A stretch of 64,000 nt of DNA from Ancylobacter oerskovii (GCF_018390555.1 NZ_JAHBGB010000002.1:744001-808000), one strand, 5' to 3'; counted from the first letter of the stretch, positions 30,331-39,238 are shown. A program made the numbers and translations. The notes: generated from the sequence alone by a model not told the origin.

Positions 30331-30633
30331 TCAGCGCTTGCGCACGAATTCCGTGCGCAGCACCAGGCCCTTGATGCTGTCGTGGCGGCAGTCGATCTCC
30401 TCGGGATTGTCGGTGAGGCGGATCGAACGGATCACCGTGCCCTGCTTCAGCGTCTGGCCGGCGCCCTTCACCTTCAGGTCCTTGACCAGCACCACCGAGT
30501 CCCCGTCGGCGAGGATGTTGCCGGCGGCGTCGCGCACCGCGCTCGCCAGCGCCGCCTCGGCCTTCACCTCGGAGGCCGGCCGCCACTCGCCGGTCGCCTC
30601 GTCATACACATAGTCTTCGTCGTCGCCGGCCAT
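30331..30633 (-). CDS. PhnA/YjdM C-terminal domain protein
   Basis: This is a 100-residue protein. After an acidic N-terminus (DDEDYVYDEATGEW) it has the PhnA/YjdM domain: DGDSVVLVKDLKVKGAGQTL, then KQGTVIRSIRLTDNPEEIDC and the end KGLVLRTEFVRKR. It lacks the N-terminal zinc ribbon of full-length PhnA proteins. The family name refers to an old association with phosphonate use and its function is unknown. It lies between the URC1-like gene (69 bp) and the URC4-like gene (60 bp) in the same orientation, so it is probably co-transcribed with uracil degradation. Confidence 0.82.
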   Translation of the reverse strand: MAGDDEDYVYDEATGEWRPASEVKAEAALASAVRDAAGNILADGDSVVLVKDLKVKGAGQTLKQGTVIRSIRLTDNPEEIDCRHDSIKGLVLRTEFVRKR

Positions 30634-30702
30634 GCCCGCCTCTGCTGTTCAGGAAAACGCCCGACGCACGCAGGCGCCGGGCGCGGATGACAGGGGCCGC
30701 GG

Positions 30703-31971
<1,269 letters not shown>

Positions 31972-32075
31972 GATGGGCTCGCTTCTCGCCCGGCCTTGGC
32001 GGCCGGTCCTCGGGAAGCACTGAATGTGAGCGCGATATGTGACGTTCTGCAAGAGGGGCGGCGCCGAACCGCGAA

Positions 32076-32103
32076 AAATTTCGGACGGACTGGTCCGAAA
32101 TTT
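32076..32103. promoter_or_regulatory. perfect inverted repeat in the divergent uracil-degradation promoter
   Basis: AAATTTCGGAC (32076-32086) and GTCCGAAATTT (32093-32103) are exact 11-bp inverted arms with a 6-bp spacer, GGACTG. The site lies between the URC1-like and uracil phosphoribosyltransferase genes and could serve both promoters. Two TGTATCG copies 12 bp apart (32103-32109, 32115-32121) follow it. It does not match the RutR box. No regulator gene is adjacent except NikR. Confidence 0.7.
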
Positions 32104-32188
32104 GTATCGCCGAATGTATCGTCCTTCGCGTTTCCGCTAGCTTGTGGAACTCTGCGTCGCGTTTCATCCAGCCTTCAGCGAGCATCCC

Positions 32189-32851
32189 ATGGCCATGCCC
32201 GACACCGCCACCGTCACCGCCCCGGCCTCCACCGTCGTGGTCGATCACCCGCTGATCCAGCACAAGCTCACGCTGATGCGCCGCTCGCGCACGCCGGCCA
32301 ACGAGTTCCGGCTGCTGCTGCGCGAGATCAGCATGCTGCTCGCCTATGAGGTGACGCGCGACATGCCGCTGGAGATGATCGAGATCGAGACGCCGCTTAC
32401 CACCATGCAGGCGCCGATCCTGTCGGGAAAGAAGCTCTGCCTCGTCTCGGTGCTGCGCGCCGGCGGCGGCATCCTGGAAGGCATGCTGGAGATCCTGCCG
32501 GCCGCCCGCGTCGGCCATGTCGGCCTCTACCGCGACCCGGTGTCGCTGCAGGCGGTGGAATATTATCTCAAGCTGCCGCGCGACATTTCCGAGCGCACCG
32601 CCATCGTGCTCGACCCGATGCTGGCCACCGGCAATTCGGCGGCGGCGGCGGTCGACCAGGTGAAGGCGGCCGGCTGCCAGTCGATCAAGTTCGTCTGCCT
32701 CATCGCGGCGCCGGAAGGGCTGAAGGTGTTCCACGACGCGCATCCCGACGTGCCCGTCTACACCGCGGCGGTTGACAGCCACCTCAACGACCACGGCTAT
32801 ATCGTGCCCGGCATCGGCGACGCCGGCGACCGAATCTTCGGCACCAAATAA
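32189..32851 (+). CDS. upp: uracil phosphoribosyltransferase
   Basis: This enzyme makes UMP from uracil and PRPP (220 residues). The core segments are [20 protein letters not shown], the ribose-phosphate binding loop [20 protein letters not shown] and [13 protein letters not shown] at the C-terminus. It is normally a salvage enzyme, but in the URC pathway UPRT (URC6 in yeast) starts uracil breakdown by converting uracil to UMP, and its position opposite the URC1-like gene favours that role here. An alternative start at 32195 is possible. NikR follows by 19 bp. Confidence 0.94.
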   Translation: MAMPDTATVTAPASTVVVDHPLIQHKLTLMRRSRTPANEFRLLLREISMLLAYEVTRDMPLEMIEIETPLTTMQAPILSGKKLCLVSVLRAGGGILEGMLEILPAARVGHVGLYRDPVSLQAVEYYLKLPRDISERTAIVLDPMLATGNSAAAAVDQVKAAGCQSIKFVCLIAAPEGLKVFHDAHPDVPVYTAAVDSHLNDHGYIVPGIGDAGDRIFGTK

Positions 32852-32870
32852 GGCTCCAGAGCGAGGCAGC

Positions 32871-33302
32871 ATGCAGCGCGTGACCGTGACCATCGACGAC
32901 GCGCTGCTCGCCGCCCTCGACGCCCATGCCGCGCGGCACGGCTACGGCAACCGTTCCGAGGCGATCCGCGACGCCCTGCGCACCGCCCTCCTCGGCACCG
33001 ACGCCGCCCCGGCGGCGGACACCGCGCCCTGCGTCGCCACGCTCAGCTATGTCTATGAGCACGAGAAGCGCGAGCTCGCCCGCCGCCTCGCTCAGGTACA
33101 GCACGGCCATCACGACCTCACGGTGGCGGCGCTGCATGTCCATCTCGATCACGGCACCTGCCTCGAGGTCTCGGTGCTGCGCGGGCCGGCCGGCGAGGTG
33201 AAGCAACTCGCCGACGCCGTCGTCACCCAGCGCGGCGTCCGCTACGGGCAGTTGCATCTGGTGCCGGCCGGGGAGGAGCCGCACGCGCATCGGGACGACT
33301 GA
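32871..33302 (+). CDS. nikR: nickel-responsive transcriptional regulator NikR
   Basis: This is a 143-residue ribbon-helix-helix repressor. The N-terminus MQRVTVTIDDALLAALDAHA and NRSEAIRDALRTAL form the DNA-binding fold. The C-terminal ACT-like domain has the nickel ligands in the conserved pattern: H78 of QHGHHD, H89 and H91 in LHVHLDHGTC, and C97. All four match E. coli NikR H76, H87, H89 and C95 with a shift of two. GAGG lies upstream of the ATG. A NikR-like box is found 307 bp downstream, in front of the nickel permease gene, which gives the likely target. Confidence 0.95.
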   Translation: MQRVTVTIDDALLAALDAHAARHGYGNRSEAIRDALRTALLGTDAAPAADTAPCVATLSYVYEHEKRELARRLAQVQHGHHDLTVAALHVHLDHGTCLEVSVLRGPAGEVKQLADAVVTQRGVRYGQLHLVPAGEEPHAHRDD

Positions 33303-33333
33303 GGCGCGTGCGGGGTCAGTGGAAACCGCGTGC

Positions 33334-33516
33334 GTGCTTCGAGACGCAGGGCTCCGCCCTGTTCCTCGGCAGGAGGAGGTATCCCGGCCACTCCTCGATG
33401 CTTTGCTCGAACAGCCATCCCGGCTCGCCCCAACTCCCCGGCATGAGAAGGTTCGACCTCCACTCGGCCCATCCTCATCCAGAGGTGTCCGGCGCAGCCG
33501 GGCCTCGAAGGACGCA
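33334..33516. repeat. dispersed inverted repeat, family C, copy 2
   Basis: The left part GTGCTTCGAGACGCAGG and the right part GGGCCTCGAAGGACGCAGG resemble the ends of the copy at 24918. Together with the NikR-like box it accounts for much of the 407-bp gap 33303-33709. I see no gene in the rest. Confidence 0.6.
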
Positions 33517-33608
33517 GGCCCTTCCCCGCCCTCGCTCCCACCTCGTTCACTCCCGGTGAAAACCTCTTCGCAGATGCGAAAACCGGATTGACCCACCTCC
33601 ACCCCGGC

Positions 33609-33636
33609 GTATGCTGATTCAGTCAAATCGTCATAT
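33609..33636 (+). promoter_or_regulatory. NikR-like operator in front of the nickel permease gene
   Basis: GTATGC and TCATAT are separated by exactly 16 bp. The E. coli NikR box is GTATGA-N16-TCATAC, so 10 of 12 bases match at the right spacing. The site is 73 bp before the hupE-like start, next to nikR. Repression of nickel uptake when nickel is plentiful is the expected effect. Confidence 0.65.
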
Positions 33637-33709
33637 GCAGACGTACGCACCGGGCCTCTCCCGCGCCGGGAATCCCCGAAGGCGGCCTGCCTGTCCAACG
33701 GGGCCTGTC

Positions 33710-34336
33710 ATGTCGAATGCCGTCTCCACACGTCTCCGCCGCCACACCGCCCGTGCTGCGCTCGCCGCCGGCTTCGCGCTCGTCCCCGCCCTCGCCTTCG
33801 CCCATCCCGGCCATGGCGAGGCAGCCGGCCTCGTGCACGGCTTCCTGCATCCGATCGGCGGGCTCGACCATGTGCTCGCCATGGTGGCGGTCGGCATCTT
33901 CGCCGCCCAGCTCGGCGGCCGCGCCATCTGGGCGGTGCCGGCCACCTTCGTGGCGCTGATGGCCGCCGGCGGCGCGCTCGGCATGTGGGGCGTCGACCTG
34001 CCCTTCGTCGAGCTCGGCATCGTCGGCTCCATCGTGGCGCTCGGCCTCGTGGTCGCGCTGGGCTGGAAGAACGCGCCGCTCGGCGCCGCCATGGCGCTGG
34101 TCGGTTTCTTCGCGGTGTTCCACGGCCATGCCCATGGCACGGAGATGCCCACCGACGCGTCCGGCCTCGCCTATGCCGCCGGCTTCCTGGCCGCCACGAC
34201 GGTGCTGCACCTCGCCGGCATCGGCATCGGCCTTGCACTCGGCAAGCTCGGCGAGACCCGCGCGCCGCGCCTCACCCAGGCGCTGGGCGCGGTGGTGGCG
34301 GTGGCCGGCCTCGGCCTGCTGTCCGGCGTGATCTGA
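33710..34336 (+). CDS. HupE/UreJ family nickel permease
   Basis: This is an inner-membrane protein of 208 residues. It has a cleavable signal-like first helix ending FAHPGHGEAAG, so the mature N-terminus would carry histidines (HPGHG), and the family signature HPIGGLDHVLAMVAVGIFAA, which contains the metal-binding HPxxGxDH. Several further hydrophobic helices follow, ending in GLGLLSGVI. Members bring nickel (or cobalt) in for urease and hydrogenase. Between nikR and a probable nickel-dependent guanidine hydrolase it is probably the nickel supply of this locus. The start at 33710 was chosen because the signal region begins there; its ribosome site is weak. Confidence 0.9.
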   Translation: MSNAVSTRLRRHTARAALAAGFALVPALAFAHPGHGEAAGLVHGFLHPIGGLDHVLAMVAVGIFAAQLGGRAIWAVPATFVALMAAGGALGMWGVDLPFVELGIVGSIVALGLVVALGWKNAPLGAAMALVGFFAVFHGHAHGTEMPTDASGLAYAAGFLAATTVLHLAGIGIGLALGKLGETRAPRLTQALGAVVAVAGLGLLSGVI

Positions 34337-34358
34337 CGCGCGCGCCACTTCGCGTCGC

Positions 34359-34375
34359 CGCCGAAATTTTCGGCG
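34359..34375. terminator. hairpin after the nickel permease gene
   Basis: CGCCGAAA-T-TTTCGGCG is a nearly perfect palindrome 23 bp after the stop codon. It may end the hupE-like transcript before the riboswitch leader begins. There is no long T-tract beyond the stem. Confidence 0.4.
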
Positions 34376-34440
34376 TTCCGGCACGCAGGTGCCGCTATTC
34401 CGGGCTTCCGATCCATCGGGAGCCCGTTTATTTTCGGCAC

Positions 34441-34570
34441 TGTCCCTAGGGTTCCGGCATCGGCGATGCGTCTGGTCCGAGAGGGACAACCCGGCGGCCG
34501 GAGCTTCCTCCCGGAGGTTCGCTCCACCACATGCGCCGGGTCCACGGCGGGATAAAAGCCCGGGAGGCTC
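34441..34570 (+). promoter_or_regulatory. guanidine-I (ykkC) riboswitch
   Basis: The 323-bp leader of the ureohydrolase gene carries the conserved blocks of the guanidine-I aptamer in order: CTAGGGTTCCG (34446-34456), CTGGTCCGAGAG (34472-34483) and ACGGCGGGATAAAAGCCCGG (34544-34563). A first stem is formed by TGTCCCT (34441-34447) with AGGGACA (34482-34488). The class binds guanidinium and switches on guanidine exporters, carboxylases or hydrolases. The expression platform between 34567 and the ribosome site at 34646 is not clear; GCTCGCGCGAGC at 34567-34578 is one palindrome in it. Confidence 0.92.
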
Positions 34571-34659
34571 GCGCGAGCGGTTCGCGGCGTGACCCTCCGG
34601 CTCATCCCGAGGGCTCTCCAAGGACCGGTCGCAAGGACTGATCGCAAGGAGAGAACCTG

Positions 34660-35865
34660 ATGCGTTCCCATCCCACCCGTTCGACCCGTTTCGCCGGCCT
34701 CGCCCCGGCCCCCGCCCGCAAGCGCCGCCACCATCCCAATTTCGAGATCAAGGGAATGCAGGGCTGGAAGGCGCTGGAGGCCGAGGAAGGCCTCTCCGAG
34801 GCCGGCTGGCGCAAGGAACAGCAATGGGCGCTCGACATGGGCCTGCCCGGCGCCGACAGCATCACCGACAAGTCGATCCCGACCTTCGCGCGCGGCGAGC
34901 TGCCGCATTTCGCCGGCATCAACACCTTCCTCAAGGCGCCCTATGTCGAGAATGTCCGCGACGTCGGCAAATATGACGCCGCCGTCATGGGCATTCCGTT
35001 CGACAGCGGCACCACCTATCGCCCCGGCACCCGCTTCGGGCCGCAGGGCATCCGCCGGATCTCCGCGCTCTACACGCCCTACAATTACGAGCTCGGCGTC
35101 GACCTGCGCGAGCAGATGACGCTGTGCGACGTCGGCGACGTGTTCACCATTCCCGCCAATCTGGAAAAGAGCTTCGACCAGATCTCGCGCGGCGTCAGCC
35201 ACGTCTTCTCCTCCGGCGCGCTGCCGATCATGCTGGGCGGCGACCATTCGATCGGCTTTCCCTGCGTGCGCGGCATCGCCGAATGCACCTCCAAGCGCAT
35301 CGGCATCATCCATTTCGACCGCCACATCGACATCCAGGAGAAGGATCTCGACGAGCGGATGCACACCACGCCGTGGTACTGGGCGACCAACCTGCCCAAC
35401 GTCTCGCCGAAGAACCTCGTCCAGCTCGGCATCGGCGGCTGGCAGGTGCCGCGCTACGGCGTGCAGGAGGCGAGGAAGCGCGGCACCAACGTGCTGACCA
35501 TCGACGACATCGAGAAGATCGGGCTGGAGAAGGCCGCCGAGATCGCGCTGGAGCTCGCCTGGAAGGACGCCGACGCGGTGTACATCTCCTTCGACGTCGA
35601 CAGCATCGACTGCGGCTTCGTGCCGGGCACCGGCTGGCCGGAGCCGGGCGGCTTCCTGCCGCGCGAGGCCCTGAAGATCCTCGGCCTCGTCGCCGCCGAG
35701 GGCCTGTGCGGGCTGGAGGTGGTGGAGGTCTCGCCGCCCTACGACACCTCCGACATCACCGCCCTGTTCGGGCTGCGCGTCGTCGTCGAGGCGCTCGGCT
35801 CGATGGTGGCGCACGGCAAGATGGGCGCCCACAGGCACATCATCGACAAGCCGGTGAATTTCTGA
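34660..35865 (+). CDS. ureohydrolase, probable nickel-dependent guanidine hydrolase (GdmH type)
   Basis: This 401-residue enzyme has all ureohydrolase metal ligands: GGDHS (residues 193-197, H196), DRHID (D220, H222, D224) and SFDVDSID (D312, D314). Arginases and agmatinases usually read DAHxD; here it is DRHIDIQEKDLDERMHTTPW, and the third motif continues CGFVPGTGWPEPGG. As far as I recall, these features and the extended N-terminus (about 90 residues before the fold) are those of the Synechocystis guanidine hydrolase, which releases urea and ammonia and needs nickel. The guanidine riboswitch upstream, the nickel permease and NikR before it, and the histidine-rich gene after it all agree. 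Public pipelines would probably call it agmatinase. AAGGAG (34646-34651) precedes the ATG. Confidence 0.85.
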   Translation: MRSHPTRSTRFAGLAPAPARKRRHHPNFEIKGMQGWKALEAEEGLSEAGWRKEQQWALDMGLPGADSITDKSIPTFARGELPHFAGINTFLKAPYVENVRDVGKYDAAVMGIPFDSGTTYRPGTRFGPQGIRRISALYTPYNYELGVDLREQMTLCDVGDVFTIPANLEKSFDQISRGVSHVFSSGALPIMLGGDHSIGFPCVRGIAECTSKRIGIIHFDRHIDIQEKDLDERMHTTPWYWATNLPNVSPKNLVQLGIGGWQVPRYGVQEARKRGTNVLTIDDIEKIGLEKAAEIALELAWKDADAVYISFDVDSIDCGFVPGTGWPEPGGFLPREALKILGLVAAEGLCGLEVVEVSPPYDTSDITALFGLRVVVEALGSMVAHGKMGAHRHIIDKPVNF

Positions 35866-35895
35866 GGCGGTTCGTCGCTCTTCAAACAGTGCGCC

Positions 35896-35984
35896 GTCAT
35901 GCCCGGGCTCGGCCCGGGCATCCACGACTTCAGCGAAGCACACCGGCGCAAGACGTGGATGGCCGGGTCAAGCCCGGCCATGAC
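35896..35984. repeat. dispersed palindromic repeat, family A, copy 4
   Basis: Hairpins ATGCCCGGG-CTCGG-CCCGGGCAT and ATGGCCGGG-TCAAG-CCCGGCCAT, with ATCCACGACTT and GTGGAT joints, fill the gap between the guanidine hydrolase and the histidine-rich gene. If both genes are on one mRNA the hairpins lie between them. Confidence 0.83.
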
Positions 35985-36030
35985 CGATCCTGTACCTGAG
36001 CCGTGACAGAACGAATAGGGACGTTTTCCA

Positions 36031-36546
36031 ATGCATCGCGGACACGACCACGATCATCCTCACGACCACGGCGCGGGAAGCCACACTCACGGCCATGCCC
36101 ACGCCCATGCCCACAGCCACTCCCACGCCGGGCACAATCACGGCCACGGCCCGGCCCGCGTCGCCCAGTGGCAGACCCCGCATTTGCCCGATGCCCCGCC
36201 GCCGGAGGATCACCATCACGACGAGCCCGATCTCGACCTCGTCGAGCAGGCCTTCGTCGAGGGCTTCGCGAGCGCCTCGGATCCCACCAGCTTCCTGCGC
36301 CTCGCCCGCGTGCCCTTCGACGCCCGCGCCGAGGACGGCACGCGCCTCAGCCTGCTGCGGGTGGAAAGCCATGCCGCCACCGATGTCGGCGCGGTGATGC
36401 CGCATCTGGGCGGCGGCAGCTTCCGCTACGATCCCTTGCCGAAAGCCATGGTGTCGCGCCGCCAGCAGCTGCGCTTCGTCTATTTCGACGGCGCGGCCAC
36501 GCGCGCGCTGCCGCTGGCGCAAGTGCGCAAGCTGACGGAGATCTAA
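36031..36546 (+). CDS. protein with histidine-rich N-terminus, possible nickel chaperone for guanidine hydrolase
   Basis: I do not recognise the family of this 171-residue protein. About 17 of the first 40 residues are histidine, in HxHxH runs (DHDHPHDHG, GHAHAHAHSHSHAGH), and a second cluster EDHHHDEP lies near residue 65. The remaining 105 residues form a compact-looking domain (LDLVEQAFVEGFASASDPTS, FLRLARVPFDARAEDG, RQQLRFVYFDGAATRALPLA) without signal peptide, membrane helix or CxxC zinc motif. Histidine tails like this store or pass nickel in HypB, UreE and similar chaperones. It follows the probable guanidine hydrolase by 165 bp. A role as nickel donor or store for that enzyme is inference, but well supported by position. 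Confidence 0.85.
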   Translation: MHRGHDHDHPHDHGAGSHTHGHAHAHAHSHSHAGHNHGHGPARVAQWQTPHLPDAPPPEDHHHDEPDLDLVEQAFVEGFASASDPTSFLRLARVPFDARAEDGTRLSLLRVESHAATDVGAVMPHLGGGSFRYDPLPKAMVSRRQQLRFVYFDGAATRALPLAQVRKLTEI

Positions 36547-36636
36547 GCCGCGACAGGCCGTTCCGCTCGCGCAGTCGTGACATCGGCGTGTCGCAATGCC
36601 ACGCGTCTGGGGGCCGTATGGGCGTTTTGTCCGGTT

Positions 36637-36650
36637 GATCGGAACCGATC
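36637..36650. promoter_or_regulatory. inverted repeat upstream of hemA
   Basis: GATCGG-AA-CCGATC is a perfect 6-bp inverted repeat 91 bp before the hemA start, extended on both sides as TTGATCGG/CCGATCcAA. It could bind a dimeric regulator of heme synthesis. It is not a good FNR box. No other candidate element is visible in the 194-bp gap. Confidence 0.35.
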
Positions 36651-36740
36651 CAAAGTTCATCTTGCCCGCGACGCCCGTCGGGGCGGGCGGCCGCCGGCAT
36701 GACGGCCACGCCTGCCCGGCGAAGCAGAGTGGATGCATTG

Positions 36741-37967
36741 ATGGATTATACCCGGATCTTCGAAGCCGCCGTCGAGACGTTGAAGAGCGAGCGGCGCTAC
36801 CGCACCTTCGCGGAGATCGAGCGCGACGTCGCCCGCTTCCCGCGCGCCACCTGGCATTCGCCGAAGGGCGCCCGCGAGATCGTCATCTGGTGCTCGAACG
36901 ATTATCTGGGCATGGGATGCCATGAGAGCGTCGTCGAGGCGATGTGCGCCTCCGCCCGCACGGTCGGCGCCGGCGCCGGCGGCACCCGCAACATTTCCGG
37001 CAACAGCCACGCCATCGTCGAACTGGAGCGCGAGCTCGCCGACCTTCACGGCAAGGAGGCCGGCCTCGTCTTCACCTCCGGCTACATCTCCAACGAGACC
37101 GGCATCTCGACCCTCGCCCGGCTGATCCCGGACTGCCTGATCCTTTCCGACGCGCTCAACCACAATTCGATGATCGAGGGCGTGCGCCATGCCGGGCGCG
37201 ACAAGGCGGTGTTCCGCCACAACGACCTCGCCCATCTGGAGCAGCTGCTCGCGGGCGCCGGCGACCGGCCGAAGCTGGTGGTGTTCGAGAGCGTCTATTC
37301 GATGGATGGCGACGTGGCGCCGATCGGCGCCATCTGCGATCTCGCCGAGAAATACGGCGCCATGACCTATCTCGACGAGGTGCACGCGGTCGGCATGTAC
37401 GGCCCGCGCGGCGCCGGCCTCGCCGAGCGCGACGGGGTGATGCACCGGGTCGACGTCATCGAGGGCACGCTGGGCAAGGCCTTCGGCGTGGTCGGCGGCT
37501 ACATCACGGGCAAGCGGGCGGTGATCGACGCCGTGCGCTCCTATGCGCCGGGCTTCATCTTCACCACCGCCCTGCCGCCGGCGGTCGCCGCCGCGGCCGC
37601 CGCCTCGGTGCGCCATCTCAAGGCGTCGAGCGTCGAGCGCGACCGCCAGCAGGAGCAGGTCGCCAAGGTGAAGAACGCCTTCGAGGCCGCCGGCCTGCCG
37701 CTCGTCGTCACCGACACCCACATCGTGCCGGTGATGGTGGGCGATGCCGAGCTGTGCAAGGCCGCGAGCGACCTGCTGCTCGCCGAGCACGGCATCTACA
37801 TCCAGCCGATCAACTATCCCACCGTGCCCCGCGGCACCGAGCGGCTGCGCATCACCCCCGGCCCGCGGCACGACGACGCCCTCGTCGAGGCGCTCACCGC
37901 GGCGATGGTGGATGTGTGGACACGGCTCGGCCTGCGCTTCGTCACGCAGGCGGAAGCGGCCGAATAG
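36741..37967 (+). CDS. hemA: 5-aminolevulinate synthase
   Basis: This enzyme makes 5-aminolevulinate from glycine and succinyl-CoA, the first step of tetrapyrrole synthesis by the C4 route of alphaproteobacteria. The 408-residue protein has the start [20 protein letters not shown], the glycine/CoA region [32 protein letters not shown] with the PLP-binding aspartate, and [17 protein letters not shown], whose lysine (about residue 246) binds PLP. The start at 36741 is at the conserved N-terminus. Succinyl-CoA is also the product of the mutase operon at the window start. The gene is convergent with the AbrB-type membrane protein. Confidence 0.96.
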   Translation: MDYTRIFEAAVETLKSERRYRTFAEIERDVARFPRATWHSPKGAREIVIWCSNDYLGMGCHESVVEAMCASARTVGAGAGGTRNISGNSHAIVELERELADLHGKEAGLVFTSGYISNETGISTLARLIPDCLILSDALNHNSMIEGVRHAGRDKAVFRHNDLAHLEQLLAGAGDRPKLVVFESVYSMDGDVAPIGAICDLAEKYGAMTYLDEVHAVGMYGPRGAGLAERDGVMHRVDVIEGTLGKAFGVVGGYITGKRAVIDAVRSYAPGFIFTTALPPAVAAAAAASVRHLKASSVERDRQQEQVAKVKNAFEAAGLPLVVTDTHIVPVMVGDAELCKAASDLLLAEHGIYIQPINYPTVPRGTERLRITPGPRHDDALVEALTAAMVDVWTRLGLRFVTQAEAAE

Positions 37968-37981
37968 GCCGGAAGCAGGGA

Positions 37982-38000
37982 GCCGGCCACCCGCGCCGGC
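37982..38000. terminator. hairpin between convergent genes
   Basis: GCCGGC-CACCCGC-GCCGGC can form a 6-bp stem in the 41-bp space between hemA and the convergent membrane gene. No T-tract is present. Confidence 0.35.
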
Positions 38001-38008
38001 CGGGCGGG

Positions 38009-39124
38009 TCAGTCCTTCGGATCGGCATCGGGATCGGAGGTGCCGGGCTTGGGCACCGCCGCCGGGCCGAACACGAAGCGCACGACCAGCGGCAGCGCCA
38101 GCGACAGCCCGACGAAGCGCGCCAGATGGTGGGCGGCGACGAAGGCCGGATCGACGCCCAGCACGAAGGCCATGATGGTCATCGCCTCCAGCGCGCCGGG
38201 CACATAGGCGAGGAACACCTTGGGCAGCGGCTCGCCGGCGATCCAGGCCGCCGCGAGGGCGAACAGGAAGGCGACGCTCACCGCCACCGTCAGGGCCACC
38301 AGCCCGTCGATGAAGAAGCGCCGCAGCGTCGCCATCGAGGTGCCGGCGAAGCGCGCGCCGGAATTGGCGCCGAGGATCACGAAGCAGACGATCAGCAGCA
38401 GATCGGGCAGCCGGCCCTCCACGAGGCCGGCCCCGTGCAGCACGCCGCTGGTCAGCATGGCGCCGACCATGGCGCCGCCGGGAAAGCGTACCCGCTCGAA
38501 CAGGAAGCCGCCGAGCGCCCCGGCGCCGAGCGACAGCAGGAGATTGTAGAGATCCGGCGCCACCGGGTTGATCGGCAGCGTCCCGGCGGGCTGGTGCCCG
38601 AGCCCGCCCATCGCCGCCGGCAGCAGCGCCACCAGCACGAACAGCCGCAGCGACTGGCCGAACACCACGCGCCGCACGTCGGCGCCCGAGGTCTCCGCCA
38701 TGATCAGCACGGCGGACAGCGCCCCCGGCGCGGCGGCGAAGAAGGCGCTGCGCCGGTCCCATTTGGCGACCTTCTCCAGATAGAGCCCGACCGCCAGCAT
38801 CATCGCCGGCAGCGAGATCATCAGGATCGCCATGGTGGCCGGCCAGCTGGCGATGCCGCGCAGCGTATCCGGCGACACCGCCGAGCCCATGGAGGTGCCG
38901 AGCAGCACGAAGGTGACGTCGCGCAGCCGGCGGCCGATCCCGACCGGCGCCCCGGCCAGCGAGGCGACGGCGCAGGCGACCAGCGCCCCCGACAGCCAGC
39001 CGGCGGGCATGCCGAGAAAGGCGAACAGCCCGCCGCCGGCCAGGGCCAGCGCCAGCGTCGCGGCGGTTCGGGCAAGTCCGCGCAGGCGGTTGCGGCGGGG
39101 TTCGGAAGACTGCGGATGCGGCAT
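38009..39124 (-). CDS. AbrB family membrane protein (putative transporter)
   Basis: This is an integral membrane protein of 371 residues with about ten hydrophobic segments. It belongs to the AbrB (ammonia monooxygenase-associated) duplication family, often mislabelled as a transcriptional regulator: each half contains a segment like GMPAGWLSGALVACAVASLA or VRFPGGAMVGAMLTSGVLHG and ADVRRVVFGQSLRLFVLVAL. There is no DNA-binding domain. Function is not established; export or regulation has been proposed. The start at 39124 (MPHPQSSEPRRNRLRGLAR) has only a weak ribosome site. It stands alone between hemA and the polysaccharide cluster. Confidence 0.82.
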   Translation of the reverse strand: MPHPQSSEPRRNRLRGLARTAATLALALAGGGLFAFLGMPAGWLSGALVACAVASLAGAPVGIGRRLRDVTFVLLGTSMGSAVSPDTLRGIASWPATMAILMISLPAMMLAVGLYLEKVAKWDRRSAFFAAAPGALSAVLIMAETSGADVRRVVFGQSLRLFVLVALLPAAMGGLGHQPAGTLPINPVAPDLYNLLLSLGAGALGGFLFERVRFPGGAMVGAMLTSGVLHGAGLVEGRLPDLLLIVCFVILGANSGARFAGTSMATLRRFFIDGLVALTVAVSVAFLFALAAAWIAGEPLPKVFLAYVPGALEAMTIMAFVLGVDPAFVAAHHLARFVGLSLALPLVVRFVFGPAAVPKPGTSDPDADPKD

Positions 39125-39238
39125 GAACGGCGATTTGGGTTGCTGGGGATCAATGCGCCACCCGGCACCGAAGGTCAATTTCGATGCCGGGCCGGCATGC
39201 GGTTTTTCCCGCCGGCCACCCTTCCCGTCACGCCGGCG

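Noticed and set aside
32086..32103. ACTGGTCCGA near the uracil genes resembles part of the guanidine-I aptamer
   Set aside because: The GAGAG continuation and the other two conserved blocks are missing; the similarity comes from the arm of the palindromic operator.
34660..35865. Naming the ureohydrolase agmatinase (speB)
   Set aside because: The DRHID motif, GTGWPEPGG segment, guanidine riboswitch and nickel neighbours argue for guanidine as substrate; no other polyamine gene is adjacent.
36635..36653. TTGAT near hemA as an FNR/FnrL box
   Set aside because: The second half should be ATCAA after four bases; the sequence reads ACCGA at that point.
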